Assembly: GCA_049700035.1 (NCBI GenBank)
Contig: JBNAWC010000012.1
Coordinates: forward strand, 1 to 31,268
From: JAVZLQ01 sp049700035
Lineage (GTDB): Archaea > Thermoproteota > Bathyarchaeia > Bathyarchaeales > Bathycorpusculaceae
Reading direction: 5' to 3'
Length of the DNA: 31,268 nucleotides
The position numbers and the translations under genes are program-made. The notes beneath the pieces are model-generated. The model worked only from the letters and a program-made list of their open reading frames with translations. It ran no database searches and was not told the DNA's origin. Shown one piece after another: positions 7,275-15,005 of this stretch; within the stretch, counting starts at the first letter, position 1, and the number at the start of each line of letters is the position of its first letter.

Positions 7275-8792
7275 TTATCTCTTAACTATTTTTTCCCATA
7301 ATGGTTTGTTGTGAATGCATCCTATATCTGGTGCTTTAACGTTTCCGTTGAAGTAGCTGTAGGCTCTTGCGCGGCATCCTCCACAAATGTATTTGTCTGG
7401 ACAGTTTCCGCATCCAACTTTTTTTCCGTCCACTACGTAATCTTCAAGTCTTTCCCTCACGCGTAAATCCCATAAAAGCGGATGTTTATCCCATATTTCT
7501 TCGAAGTCATCCCTTAATATGTTGCCCAAAACAGTTTCCTTGTTTGTTGGGAAGAAAACGCATGGTTTTATGTCGCCATTAGGCTCCAAACAGCAATACA
7601 ACCGTCCAGCTCCGCAACCGCCCAAAAAGTTTGCGACATTTTCCACACCCTTCTTTGCTGCGTAATGCGCTTCAACAAGAAATTTTTCCCCGGCTTTTTG
7701 TGAAAGCTCCTTTGTTACGCTTGCGTATTGCGGGCATGTGCTAAAGAAGCGGTCAACCTTCACTTTTGACCTTCCATACCTAAGTTCTTCTTCTTTTGCT
7801 TGTAAGTATAAGCTGATTATTTCCTTCCCAATTGCCTCTAAAACGTGAAGGCGCTCTTCTGGTGTTAAATCCAATTCAACGTAAGCCTTCGCTCTTCCAG
7901 TTGGTATATAATTAAAATGCATAAAGCGTACGTCTAACTCCTTTGCTAGGTTTATGAGCTTGTCAAGTTCTTTGATGTTATCTCTGTGCAGAACCGTCGC
8001 TATGCACGTGTCTATTCCTTCCGCAACAGCGTTTTTCACACCTTCTATAGCTCTTTCAAAAGCTCCAGGTATCCCCCTAAAATCATCATGCACCTGCGGG
8101 GTTGCACCGTCTACGCTTATTTCCACATAGTCAACTCCAGCATCCTTGATTCTTTTGGCTGCATCCTTAGTTAGCAATGTTCCATTTGAAGCTATGCTCA
8201 CATAGCCTATGCGCTTCTTCGCGTAAGCTGCAAGCTCAAAAAAGTCCTTCCTTGCAAGGGGTTCACCTCCGCTGAAGGAAAGCGCTGGCAAACCTACACC
8301 TGCAATTTTTGAGAGAATGTCTAAAACTTCTTTCGCCTCTTTTGTTGACAGTTCAGCGCGTTTTTTACCAGCATCTTCATAACAATGCTTGCACCTTAAA
8401 TTACATATGCTAGTAAAATTCCAAACAATTTCAAACGGTCCAGCAGGCGTGAATGGCACACGCACACCATATTTTTCTATGCCCTTCATCATCAATCCGA
8501 AGCCCCTAAACCAAGCCTCACCGTACTGGCTGTCCAAAAATTGTTTTCGCATAAACCCTTTATCTACGCGCAAAAAACGGCTCCCTAACTCGTACACAGG
8601 CTTTGCTATGGTGCGGCTTATGTGACTACACGTTGGACACATTGAAACCGACTCGCCAATAAAATCTTTCAAAGAGTTTAGGAGTAGGTTTCCATCTTCT
8701 GGGCATTCCTTATCAAAACGACTAATCAAACCCTTAAGCAGCGGGTTTATAGTCACCGAGAAAAGCGCATTCTCTATCGGGTCAATCTGCAT
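7275..8792 (-). CDS. Radical SAM protein with SPASM domain
   Basis: The SAM-binding Fe-S motif is CNLRCKHC at about residues 131-138, followed by the SAM-binding GGEP segment (SFSGGEPLARKDF). The C-terminus is a SPASM domain for auxiliary clusters (GAGRLYCCLEPNGDIKPC, then CGNCPDKYICGGCRARAYS and a final C before HNKPLW). About 120 residues precede the core and include a CPTC pair, an extension not typical of short SPASM enzymes. Relatives modify peptides or act in haem/siroheme chemistry; the substrate here is unknown and no small peptide precursor is obvious. ATG at 8792 is chosen over TTG 8798; an ATAAATAAC box about 26 bases upstream suggests a leaderless transcript. Confidence 0.85.
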   Translation of the reverse strand: MQIDPIENALFSVTINPLLKGLISRFDKECPEDGNLLLNSLKDFIGESVSMCPTCSHISRTIAKPVYELGSRFLRVDKGFMRKQFLDSQYGEAWFRGFGLMMKGIEKYGVRVPFTPAGPFEIVWNFTSICNLRCKHCYEDAGKKRAELSTKEAKEVLDILSKIAGVGLPALSFSGGEPLARKDFFELAAYAKKRIGYVSIASNGTLLTKDAAKRIKDAGVDYVEISVDGATPQVHDDFRGIPGAFERAIEGVKNAVAEGIDTCIATVLHRDNIKELDKLINLAKELDVRFMHFNYIPTGRAKAYVELDLTPEERLHVLEAIGKEIISLYLQAKEEELRYGRSKVKVDRFFSTCPQYASVTKELSQKAGEKFLVEAHYAAKKGVENVANFLGGCGAGRLYCCLEPNGDIKPCVFFPTNKETVLGNILRDDFEEIWDKHPLLWDLRVRERLEDYVVDGKKVGCGNCPDKYICGGCRARAYSYFNGNVKAPDIGCIHNKPLWEKIVKR

Positions 8793-8948
8793 GTACAATC
8801 ACTTTGTATAAGTTATTTATCCAAGCAGCTGCTCCTTATAATTTTTCCTAGGTTTTGTGTTATTTGATATATTTTATTCCATGATATGTGTCAGATGGTG
8901 AAGGAATTCATTTATTAAGAAATGCGATAAGAAACTCAGGGTGAAAAC

Positions 8949-9173
8949 ATGGGCACAAAAAGTAAAAAGTCTAAAAAGATTGACTTGCTAGAGATACCTG
9001 ACGCTGAGAAGGCTAAAGTTATAAGAGAACTTAAGCAGAGTTTGCGGCAGACTATTGTTGAAGCTAAGTTGTGGAACGCGTTTCTCCAATGTGAAACTGT
9101 AACAATAAATGGGCAGTCAGTTTTATCAAGTGAGGATTCTTTGAATGGATTTTTGATGTCTAGAACAGGCTGA
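8949..9173 (+). CDS. Small basic protein of unknown function
   Basis: A 74-residue protein starting MGTKSKKSKKIDLLEIPDAEK, with a lysine-rich N-terminus and a central amphipathic helix (AKVIRELKQSLRQTIVEAKLWNAFL). GGGTGA lies seven bases before the ATG and a TATA-like CATTTATTAAG is near 8909-8919, so it looks like a real gene. It is divergent from the radical SAM gene, at about 157 bases. It could be a precursor peptide for that enzyme, but nothing in the sequence proves it: it has only one cysteine and no repeated core. Confidence 0.6.
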   Translation: MGTKSKKSKKIDLLEIPDAEKAKVIRELKQSLRQTIVEAKLWNAFLQCETVTINGQSVLSSEDSLNGFLMSRTG

Positions 9174-9269
9174 ATAGGCGAAAACTTCGGTAGAAGATAA
9201 TTCCATAAAGCTATTATATTTATTTTGAGCATAATCTTTTTGCCAAAAAGTAAAGAGAGGAGATTTTGA

Positions 9270-9752
9270 ATGATAAACAACACGTTGTATCTCTCTAAGC
9301 GCGCCTCAAATTTGCATGGAATTGTGCTCTCAGCAATTCTGATAGTGTCAATATTAGCCGTAGCTACACCAGTGGCATTTAACTCTTTCAGCAGAACAGC
9401 GCCAAGCGCCGTGGAAAAGATAACACGCGATGTCATTGGAGCAATGCAAAATACTGTTAGTGAACAAATAGATGTTATTGTGCACACAACAGATAATTCC
9501 CAAGTCGCAACCGTGATTGAGGAGCTCGGTGGGCAAGTTTCACGAACTTATGAAAGTGTTGAGGCACTAGCCGCTTCTATTCCTGCACGGAATATTCTAC
9601 GACTGGCATCTGATGATCACGTGATACGAATATACAAAGACTCTATCAGAGAATTGTATTACAGCGGCGCCATCATGGAGGACTTAAAATATAGAGTGCC
9701 ACGTGATCCAGTTACGGGCGAACCAGTCCTTACCTACGAATTGGAAGAGTAG
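9270..9752 (+). CDS. Subtilase N-terminal fragment: signal peptide and propeptide
   Basis: Residues about 15-38 form a hydrophobic signal segment (GIVLSAILIVSILAVATPVAF). Residues about 65-125 look like an inhibitor_I9-type propeptide (IDVIVHTTDNSQVATVIEELGGQVSRTYESVEALAASIPARNI), which in this family folds and inhibits the enzyme until secretion. The frame ends at TAG 9750-9752 just before the catalytic domain. Confidence 0.65.
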   Translation: MINNTLYLSKRASNLHGIVLSAILIVSILAVATPVAFNSFSRTAPSAVEKITRDVIGAMQNTVSEQIDVIVHTTDNSQVATVIEELGGQVSRTYESVEALAASIPARNILRLASDDHVIRIYKDSIRELYYSGAIMEDLKYRVPRDPVTGEPVLTYELEE

Positions 9753-11224
9753 AGGTTGAACCAATCGCAATAGAGGATATTAGCTCTGTTGAGCCTGGGC
9801 TATATACAAATACCGAGTTAACTGGTGCAAGTGAAGTTTGGAGCGAAACAACAGGCCAGGGCAGCGTGGTCGTTATTATCGACACTGGTGTTTGGTCAGA
9901 TTCCCCTTTTCTTGCTGGGAACGTGATTGGCGGAATTGACATAAGCCCAGACGTAGGAACACCCTACGAAGGATGGAACGCCGCAACAAACCACTACCAC
10001 GGAACAGCGTGCGCTCACCTGCTCGCGGCCCATGGCATTATAAGGTTTGCAGCTGGGCATCCATGGGGAGAAGCAATAATCAACTACGACCCAGTGGGGA
10101 CATGGAGAGACGCAACTGGGCGCGTTAACGTTTACTGCTTTGGAATAGCGCCCGAAGCCTCAATATACGCCATAAAAGTGTTCCCACACACGGGTGCGGG
10201 CGTCTCCTCATCAATAATAATGCAAGCAATAGATATGGCGATACAAATGAAAGTTAGCGGGACACTAGACGTAGACGTTATTAGCATGAGCCTTGGCGGA
10301 GTAGTTTTCGCGGATGGTGAAGAACCAGAAGACCTACTGGTTGATGCCGCAACAGAGGCAGGCATAACCGTAGTGACTGGTTCAAGTAACGCTGGACCCG
10401 CCCAACTAGAAATAGGCACACCAGGAAGCGCAAAAACAGCAATAACAGTAGGCGCAGCAATGGATCCAATTCATGAGTGGATTTTTGGCGACATATACTT
10501 CTGGGCCTATTATGGTGCTTCGCCGGGAAACGGCCTCGGTGATGATCTTTGGTATCCCCACGACTACATGTCAATAGCTGATTTTAGCGGTAGGGGACCA
10601 ACAGCAGATGGAAGGCTAAAGCCTGATGTTGTTGCCACAGGCTCGGTCTGCTTCCTAGGACCGCATTCAGATGGCCGCATTAGGATAGGTAGTGGTGTAT
10701 CCTTCTCAACTCCTCAAGTTTCAGGAGTTGCCGCATTGCTAAACGCGTACATAGAAGCTAACGGATTACCATACGGACCAAAAGAGATTAAGCAAGCCAT
10801 AATAGACGGAGCTATACCAATTTCAGGCTTTACACCATTCGAGCAGGGCGCAGGCTATGTTAATGTGCCAAACTCGCTAAATGTCATCAAGTCTGGCAGC
10901 TTCGGAACCCTTCCAAAAACATGGCCATATCACATCGGCGATATATGGATTCCACCAGTAGATTTAACATGCCTCTACAAGGGAAAGGCAACGTTCTACA
11001 ATGTTGTACTGGAGCCAGCAAAATTCAAGTATTTCGCTTTCTGGATATCTAGTGAAGTGGATTCAATAAAAATTACATTGTCAAACGTGGTTTTGGCAGA
11101 CTCAGCAGAGCAGAATCCGTTCTTTGGCGACGCTGGAGTAATCTACATGAGTAGGGTCTGGAGAGGTGGAGTGAGACCAGAATACGACGGCTACTTCTTC
11201 CATGGATTATACTTTAACGGGTGA
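9749..11224 (+). CDS. Subtilase catalytic-domain fragment
   Basis: The S8 triad is complete: Asp codon at 9881 (VVIIDTGVW), His codon at 9998 (HYHGTACAH), Ser codon at 10700 (GSGVSFSTPQVSG). The oxyanion-hole Asn lies in TGSSNAGP. The usual GTS before the nucleophile is GVS here. The frame is open back to 9749 and has no good start of its own, showing it is a continuation of the upstream fragment. It stops at TGA 11222-11224 because of a one-base insertion. Confidence 0.75.
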   Translation, partial: VEVEPIAIEDISSVEPGLYTNTELTGASEVWSETTGQGSVVVIIDTGVWSDSPFLAGNVIGGIDISPDVGTPYEGWNAATNHYHGTACAHLLAAHGIIRFAAGHPWGEAIINYDPVGTWRDATGRVNVYCFGIAPEASIYAIKVFPHTGAGVSSSIIMQAIDMAIQMKVSGTLDVDVISMSLGGVVFADGEEPEDLLVDAATEAGITVVTGSSNAGPAQLEIGTPGSAKTAITVGAAMDPIHEWIFGDIYFWAYYGASPGNGLGDDLWYPHDYMSIADFSGRGPTADGRLKPDVVATGSVCFLGPHSDGRIRIGSGVSFSTPQVSGVAALLNAYIEANGLPYGPKEIKQAIIDGAIPISGFTPFEQGAGYVNVPNSLNVIKSGSFGTLPKTWPYHIGDIWIPPVDLTCLYKGKATFYNVVLEPAKFKYFAFWISSEVDSIKITLSNVVLADSAEQNPFFGDAGVIYMSRVWRGGVRPEYDGYFFHGLYFNG

Positions 11225-11927
11225 CGGCGAAATCCTACTAACATTCGACGCTCCAGCCAATCCTGGGGTAATCAGACTTGTGCTCGCAGGAGACTTCTCA
11301 AGCTACAACCCAGTAATTGTAGGCAAACTAACAATAGAAGTGACAGAAGTTCTAGCTACAAGCTTCGACAAGAAAGTGTTCCTCTACAATTTTGGAGTTC
11401 CAACAACTGCGTTGGTAGAAGTTTACCAGGGAAGAATTGAAGACTACTATGGGACAGTTAAACAAGGCGAAACAGACGTTTACACATTCGAAATTAACGA
11501 CGCAAATGGATTTGCATTCGTTTTCTTGTATTGGTACCGAGACTGGGCACACTGGGCAACAAGTGACCTAGACCTAATAATAATAAACCCAGACGGTTCA
11601 TTAAACGTTGACGGGGCAACATTATCCTCGCCAGAAGTGGCCACACTTGCCGCTGGACCAGGAGAATACACAATACTTGTAGACGGATACCAAGTATTCT
11701 TTGACAAAACAGAATACTACTATCTTGAAATCGTTTACATTGCAGACCCAACACCAACATGGTCATCGCCACTAATAGATTTGAAATGCTGGACAACTGT
11801 TAAATCACCAGTCTACGGGCTAGCCGTAGTCTGGCTATACAACGCTGACTTCAACACATGGTACATAGGCGGATTCGCAAACATTGCCAAAAAACCCACA
11901 GGTTGTAAAGGCATAGATTTTCGTTAA
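11217..11927 (+). CDS. Subtilase C-terminal fragment, PPC-like beta-sandwich
   Basis: Continues the protease in the third frame. A segment at about 11430-11740 resembles a bacterial pre-peptidase C-terminal domain: YYGTVKQGETDVYTFEIN, SDLDLIIINPDGS, GPGEYTILVDGY. There is no C-terminal membrane anchor or sorting motif visible. An in-frame ATG at 11202 exists but has no ribosome binding site, so independent expression is unlikely. Confidence 0.6.
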   Translation, partial: TGDGEILLTFDAPANPGVIRLVLAGDFSSYNPVIVGKLTIEVTEVLATSFDKKVFLYNFGVPTTALVEVYQGRIEDYYGTVKQGETDVYTFEINDANGFAFVFLYWYRDWAHWATSDLDLIIINPDGSLNVDGATLSSPEVATLAAGPGEYTILVDGYQVFFDKTEYYYLEIVYIADPTPTWSSPLIDLKCWTTVKSPVYGLAVVWLYNADFNTWYIGGFANIAKKPTGCKGIDFR

Positions 11928-11984
11928 ACCACGCAAAATCCCTCTTTCCTCCCCTTTTTATTTTAAAAACCAAAAACACAATGT

Positions 11985-12060
11985 TAGCGGGGGGTCGATT
12001 TGAACGACCGATCTCTGGGTTATGAGCCCAGCGGGTTAATCCTGGCTACCCCACCCCGCT
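11985..12060 (-). tRNA. Initiator tRNA-Met (CAT)
   Basis: Read on the minus strand the gene folds as a perfect cloverleaf: acceptor AGCGGGG/CCCCGCT, D stem GGGT/ACCC, anticodon arm CTGGG-CTCATAA-CCCAG, T arm GGTCG-TTCAAAT-CGACC, discriminator A. The A1-U72 pair, the GGG/CCC run in the anticodon stem and the TAGCCAGG D-loop mark it as the archaeal initiator, not elongator, tRNA. No intron is present and CCA is not encoded. It lies antisense to its neighbours. Confidence 0.95.
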
Positions 12061-12160
12061 ATTTGTATGCTGATGTGTGGTTTCTTAAATCTTTTTGGGA
12101 TTGTTTTGAAAATATTTTTTAGTTTGCTTTTCGTTTATTGGGGTTTGGCGTGGAGTGCTT

Positions 12161-12805
12161 ATGGATAAACCTTACTTTAATCGTCTGTTTGCTCCGGCTT
12201 TAGATAAGCCTGTTTTCGTGCAAGGGCTTCCTGGCTTGGGTAATGTTGGGAAGATTGCGGCTGAGCTTTTGATAAAATTTTGTGGTGCTAAACCTTTTGC
12301 CGAGTTTTATTCGCCTTCTTTTCCAGATTATGTATCGGTTAACGCGAAGGGGATTTGTCGCTTGCCCAGATACGAATTTTATGCTGCTCCTATGGAGAGG
12401 AATGATTTTGTAATAATGACTGGGGATACGCAGCCTTCTTTTGAGGATGTTGTGGCGCATTATGAAGTGTGCGGTGAAATACTGGATTTTGTGGAGAAGC
12501 TTGGGTGCGGTTTTATTGTTACTGTCGGCGGTGTGCCTCTTGCAGAGGAGAAGGCGCAAGTGTATGTGGCTGCGACTTCGCCTAGGCTGGCGGCGGAGTT
12601 TATGGAGAAGGGCGCCGTGATTTATAGTAAGGGGAGGATTGTGGGCGCTGCTGGTTTGACGCTTGCTCTTGCAAAGGAACGTAACATGGATGGCATATGT
12701 CTATTGGGTGCAACGACTGGTTTTAGGGCGGACCGCGGTGCAGGCTTTGCAGTCTTCAAGTTTCTTATGAAAGCATTTGGAAACGAGGTGAAGGAAGGGT
12801 TATAA
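12161..12805 (+). CDS. PAC2 family (proteasome assembly chaperone-like) protein
   Basis: About 214 residues with the PAC2 core: VFVQGLPGLGNVGKIAAELLI near the N-terminus, FVIMTGDTQPS in the middle, and GFIVTVGGVPL followed by GRIVGAAGLTLALAKER. Archaeal members are proposed to assist 20S proteasome assembly, but biochemical support is limited. The ATG at 12161 follows GGCGTGGAG; the GTG at 12155 overlaps that site. Codon use (GTT, TTT, AAG-rich) differs visibly from the A-rich subtilase gene on the other side of the tRNA. Confidence 0.85.
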   Translation: MDKPYFNRLFAPALDKPVFVQGLPGLGNVGKIAAELLIKFCGAKPFAEFYSPSFPDYVSVNAKGICRLPRYEFYAAPMERNDFVIMTGDTQPSFEDVVAHYEVCGEILDFVEKLGCGFIVTVGGVPLAEEKAQVYVAATSPRLAAEFMEKGAVIYSKGRIVGAAGLTLALAKERNMDGICLLGATTGFRADRGAGFAVFKFLMKAFGNEVKEGL

Positions 12806-12865
12806 GAGGAAATGTTAAAAGACTAATGCATAGCATGGCAAGCGTTTAGTGGAAGGTTGAACTTT

Positions 12866-13114
12866 ATGGCTGAAGAAGAGCAGAAGATAAAAAAAGTGTC
12901 CGCAGGACTTGGTGGTTTAAACTCGAGGTTCTGGAAAACCGTTCTTGTCGTTTTGGCTGCTTTCCTAACATTTGCTGGTCCAACATACGTGGTTTATGTG
13001 CTTCAAAGTTTTCTGGACATAGGTTTTACTATTTCAGTGGTTTGTGGTTTTATCCTATTTGTTGTTGGGTTAGCTTTGTTTTGGTATCTGATTAAAAATA
13101 AGGTCATTTCTTGA
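12866..13114 (+). CDS. Small two-span membrane protein
   Basis: An 82-residue protein with a charged cytosolic N-terminus (MAEEEQKIKKVSAG) and two hydrophobic spans, about residues 25-45 (VLVVLAAFLTFAGPTYVVYVL) and 53-75. It ends with a short basic tail. GGAAGG sits nine bases before the ATG at 12866. I do not recognise the family; the layout resembles small archaeal membrane subunits of unknown role. Confidence 0.7.
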   Translation: MAEEEQKIKKVSAGLGGLNSRFWKTVLVVLAAFLTFAGPTYVVYVLQSFLDIGFTISVVCGFILFVVGLALFWYLIKNKVIS

Positions 13115-13237
13115 GTGTTTGCCTCAGATACCCCAGGGTGCATCACCGCTTCAGACAAGCAAATTCTTCATCGGCGAGTATTAGATTATTGTGCTTTGTT
13201 AAAAATTGTTCGGTTTGCTGATGTATGGTTAGCAAAG

Positions 13238-13245
13238 CATATAAG
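13238..13245 (+). promoter_or_regulatory. TATA box for a leaderless transcript
   Basis: CATATAAG is centred about 28 bases before the ATG at 13269 and there is no ribosome binding site between them, so the message probably begins at the start codon. Confidence 0.5.
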
Positions 13246-13268
13246 ATATGTTATGAGATATAACAATT

Positions 13269-13865
13269 ATGCAAGACGAAAAAGAGAAAAAACTCGAAGA
13301 AATAATGCGGAAAAACGAGGAGTCAGCTAAAAGAACAACGATTATCCTTGAAAAGGAAGAGCGGGAATTTATAGATTCACTTATTCGCGAGGGAAAAGAG
13401 CCTGGCATCAAACCCCTTATTTCTAAAATGCTTGACGTTTACAGGAGCATGATGATTTATGATTGGCGTTTTCCAGGCGAGTATTATTGTGGAATAAGCC
13501 GAATAGCCTTCATAAACGTTGAATTACTCAACATTCTCATAAACGAGATTCCAAGGGAAAGGTGGCGGGAAATTGGCAGAAAAATGGGTGAAGCCACGAA
13601 GGTTTCTATGGAGGCGACGCTCGGCATACAAGCAGCAAACGGCGAAAAATGGCCTGAAATTTTCAAGCGCTTAAGAGTTCAAGGTTTCGGCGACTTCCTT
13701 TTAAAGGACAAGTACATTCTCATAAAGACACCTTTCATAACCGAACCCGAAATCTGGGCTGGTTTTCTCGAGGGGCTTTTAGGCGTAAAGTTGGATATTA
13801 AAACCGTGACGCCGCCGCTTGTTTTTGAAGTTGTAGAGAAAGTCTCTTCCAAACAAGATGAATGA
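13269..13865 (+). CDS. RHH-like N-terminus fused to an uncharacterised domain
   Basis: Residues about 20-62 (KRTTIILEKEEREFIDSLIREGKEPGIKPLISKMLDVYRSM) look like a ribbon-helix-helix DNA-binding motif: one short beta strand then two helices. The following ~130 residues (FINVELLNILINEIPRERWREIGRKMGEATKVSMEATLG...) include a helical region and a closing strand segment; the pattern faintly recalls V4R-type sensor domains, but I cannot confirm that. It may be a one-component regulator. The ATG is placed by a leaderless promoter. An overlapping frame from 13115 is a shadow. Confidence 0.65.
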   Translation: MQDEKEKKLEEIMRKNEESAKRTTIILEKEEREFIDSLIREGKEPGIKPLISKMLDVYRSMMIYDWRFPGEYYCGISRIAFINVELLNILINEIPRERWREIGRKMGEATKVSMEATLGIQAANGEKWPEIFKRLRVQGFGDFLLKDKYILIKTPFITEPEIWAGFLEGLLGVKLDIKTVTPPLVFEVVEKVSSKQDE

Positions 13866-13932
13866 GGCTGTTTTGTGAAGGAAAAAAGTTTACAAATACG
13901 GTTTTAATCTTTCAGTGTTTAAGGAGAATTAG

Positions 13933-14988
13933 ATGTCGCTTCATGAGGCAATGCTTTACGAGAAGATTGGAGACAAAAGAGTCAGGTGTAACCTTTGCGG
14001 AAGAAGATGCCTCATAAATGACGGTAAGACAGGGTTCTGCCTTGTAAGGAAAAATGAGGGGGGAACGCTTTACTCGCTTGTTTATGCAAAGGCGATATCA
14101 GCATGCGTGGACCCCATAGGCAAGAAGCCATTATCACACTTTAACCCAGGCGCTTCGGTCATGTCCATTGCCACAGTCGGCTGCAATTTTAGATGTCAGT
14201 TCTGCGACAATTGGATGATAAGCCAAGAAAAGAGCATTGAAGGCAAGCATTTTCCGCCAGAAGATGTTGTGAAAGCAACTAGAGATAATGGATGCCAAGG
14301 CATAAGCTACACTTACACTGAGCCAACGATATTCTTTGAATATGCGTATGACACCGCAAAACTTGCCCACCAAGTCGGGTTTTTTAACACTTTTGTCACG
14401 AATGGTTACATGACGCCTGAAGCTGTAAAAACCATAGCGCCATACTTGGACGCTGCAACCGTGGATTTTAAGGGTGGCGGAGACCCAGCCTTTTACAAAT
14501 CATTCTCGTCTGTGCCTTCTGTTGAACCTATTTTTGAGTCTTTGAAGGAGATGCGGCGAAACGGAATACACATTGAAATAACGAATCTGGTTATTCCGAA
14601 AATTGGAGACTCGCTTGAAAGGATTAATGAACTCGCCACATGGATTAGGGATAATCTAGGACGAGATACGCCGCTTCATCTTTTGCGTTTTCACCCAGAC
14701 TACCAGCTTACAACTATTCCTTCGACACCCATTGAAACTTTGGAGAAAGCCTACATAACCGCCAAGGACGCTGGACTGAACTATGTGTACATTGGGAATG
14801 TGCCTGGACACCCAAGCGAAAACACTTACTGTCCAAATTGTAATGAACTCTTAATAAAACGCTTCAGCTTCGAGATTACAAGGTGGAACCTCACGAAAGA
14901 TATGCGTTGTCCAGTTTGTGGCAAAGAGATTCCAATTAAGGGTAAACTGCATGCAAGCGGGTACGCCTATCCATACGCTTTGTTTTAA
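13933..14988 (+). CDS. amrS: AmmeMemoRadiSam system radical SAM enzyme
   Basis: A 351-residue PflA-like enzyme. It starts with the family's EAMLYEKIGDKRVRCNLCGRRC zinc-like region, has KKPLSHFNPGASVMSIATVGCNF, then the radical SAM motif CNFRCQFC (about residues 88-95), and YTYTEPTIFFEYAYD. A C-terminal C4 site follows (CPNC and CPVCG). Family members often occur with an AMMECR1 protein and a MEMO-like dioxygenase; neither is adjacent here. Target unknown. The next gene, a second radical SAM activase, begins 17 bases after its stop, so they form an operon. Confidence 0.88.
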   Translation: MSLHEAMLYEKIGDKRVRCNLCGRRCLINDGKTGFCLVRKNEGGTLYSLVYAKAISACVDPIGKKPLSHFNPGASVMSIATVGCNFRCQFCDNWMISQEKSIEGKHFPPEDVVKATRDNGCQGISYTYTEPTIFFEYAYDTAKLAHQVGFFNTFVTNGYMTPEAVKTIAPYLDAATVDFKGGGDPAFYKSFSSVPSVEPIFESLKEMRRNGIHIEITNLVIPKIGDSLERINELATWIRDNLGRDTPLHLLRFHPDYQLTTIPSTPIETLEKAYITAKDAGLNYVYIGNVPGHPSENTYCPNCNELLIKRFSFEITRWNLTKDMRCPVCGKEIPIKGKLHASGYAYPYALF

Positions 14989-15005
14989 AAGTGGTCGGAG
15001 GACTA

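Larger units (their letters stand above)
9270..11927 (+). pseudogene. Secreted subtilisin-like serine protease, broken by two frameshifts
   Basis: Three frames together encode one protein of about 885 residues: signal peptide and propeptide, S8 catalytic domain, and a beta-sandwich tail. The first break is at about 9749, where GAAGAG then TAG stops frame one; adding one G restores LEEVEVEPIAIED. The second is at about 11219-11222, where an extra G in a GGG run creates TGA; removing it restores YFNGDGEILLTF. No sequence is lost at either point, and codon usage is smooth across them. It may be a recent pseudogene or an assembly/base-calling error. GGAGAT before the ATG and an AT-rich TTATATTTATTTT box upstream are intact. 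Confidence 0.75.

Noticed and set aside
11986..12060. Possibility that the Met tRNA is an elongator or an Ile2 (CAU) tRNA
   Set aside because: The A1-U72 pair and three consecutive G-C pairs in the anticodon stem identify the initiator.
13115..13330. 71-codon frame overlapping the RHH-like gene
   Set aside because: TTG start with no ribosome binding site; it overlaps the real gene in another frame and its composition is unlike a protein (many R, N).
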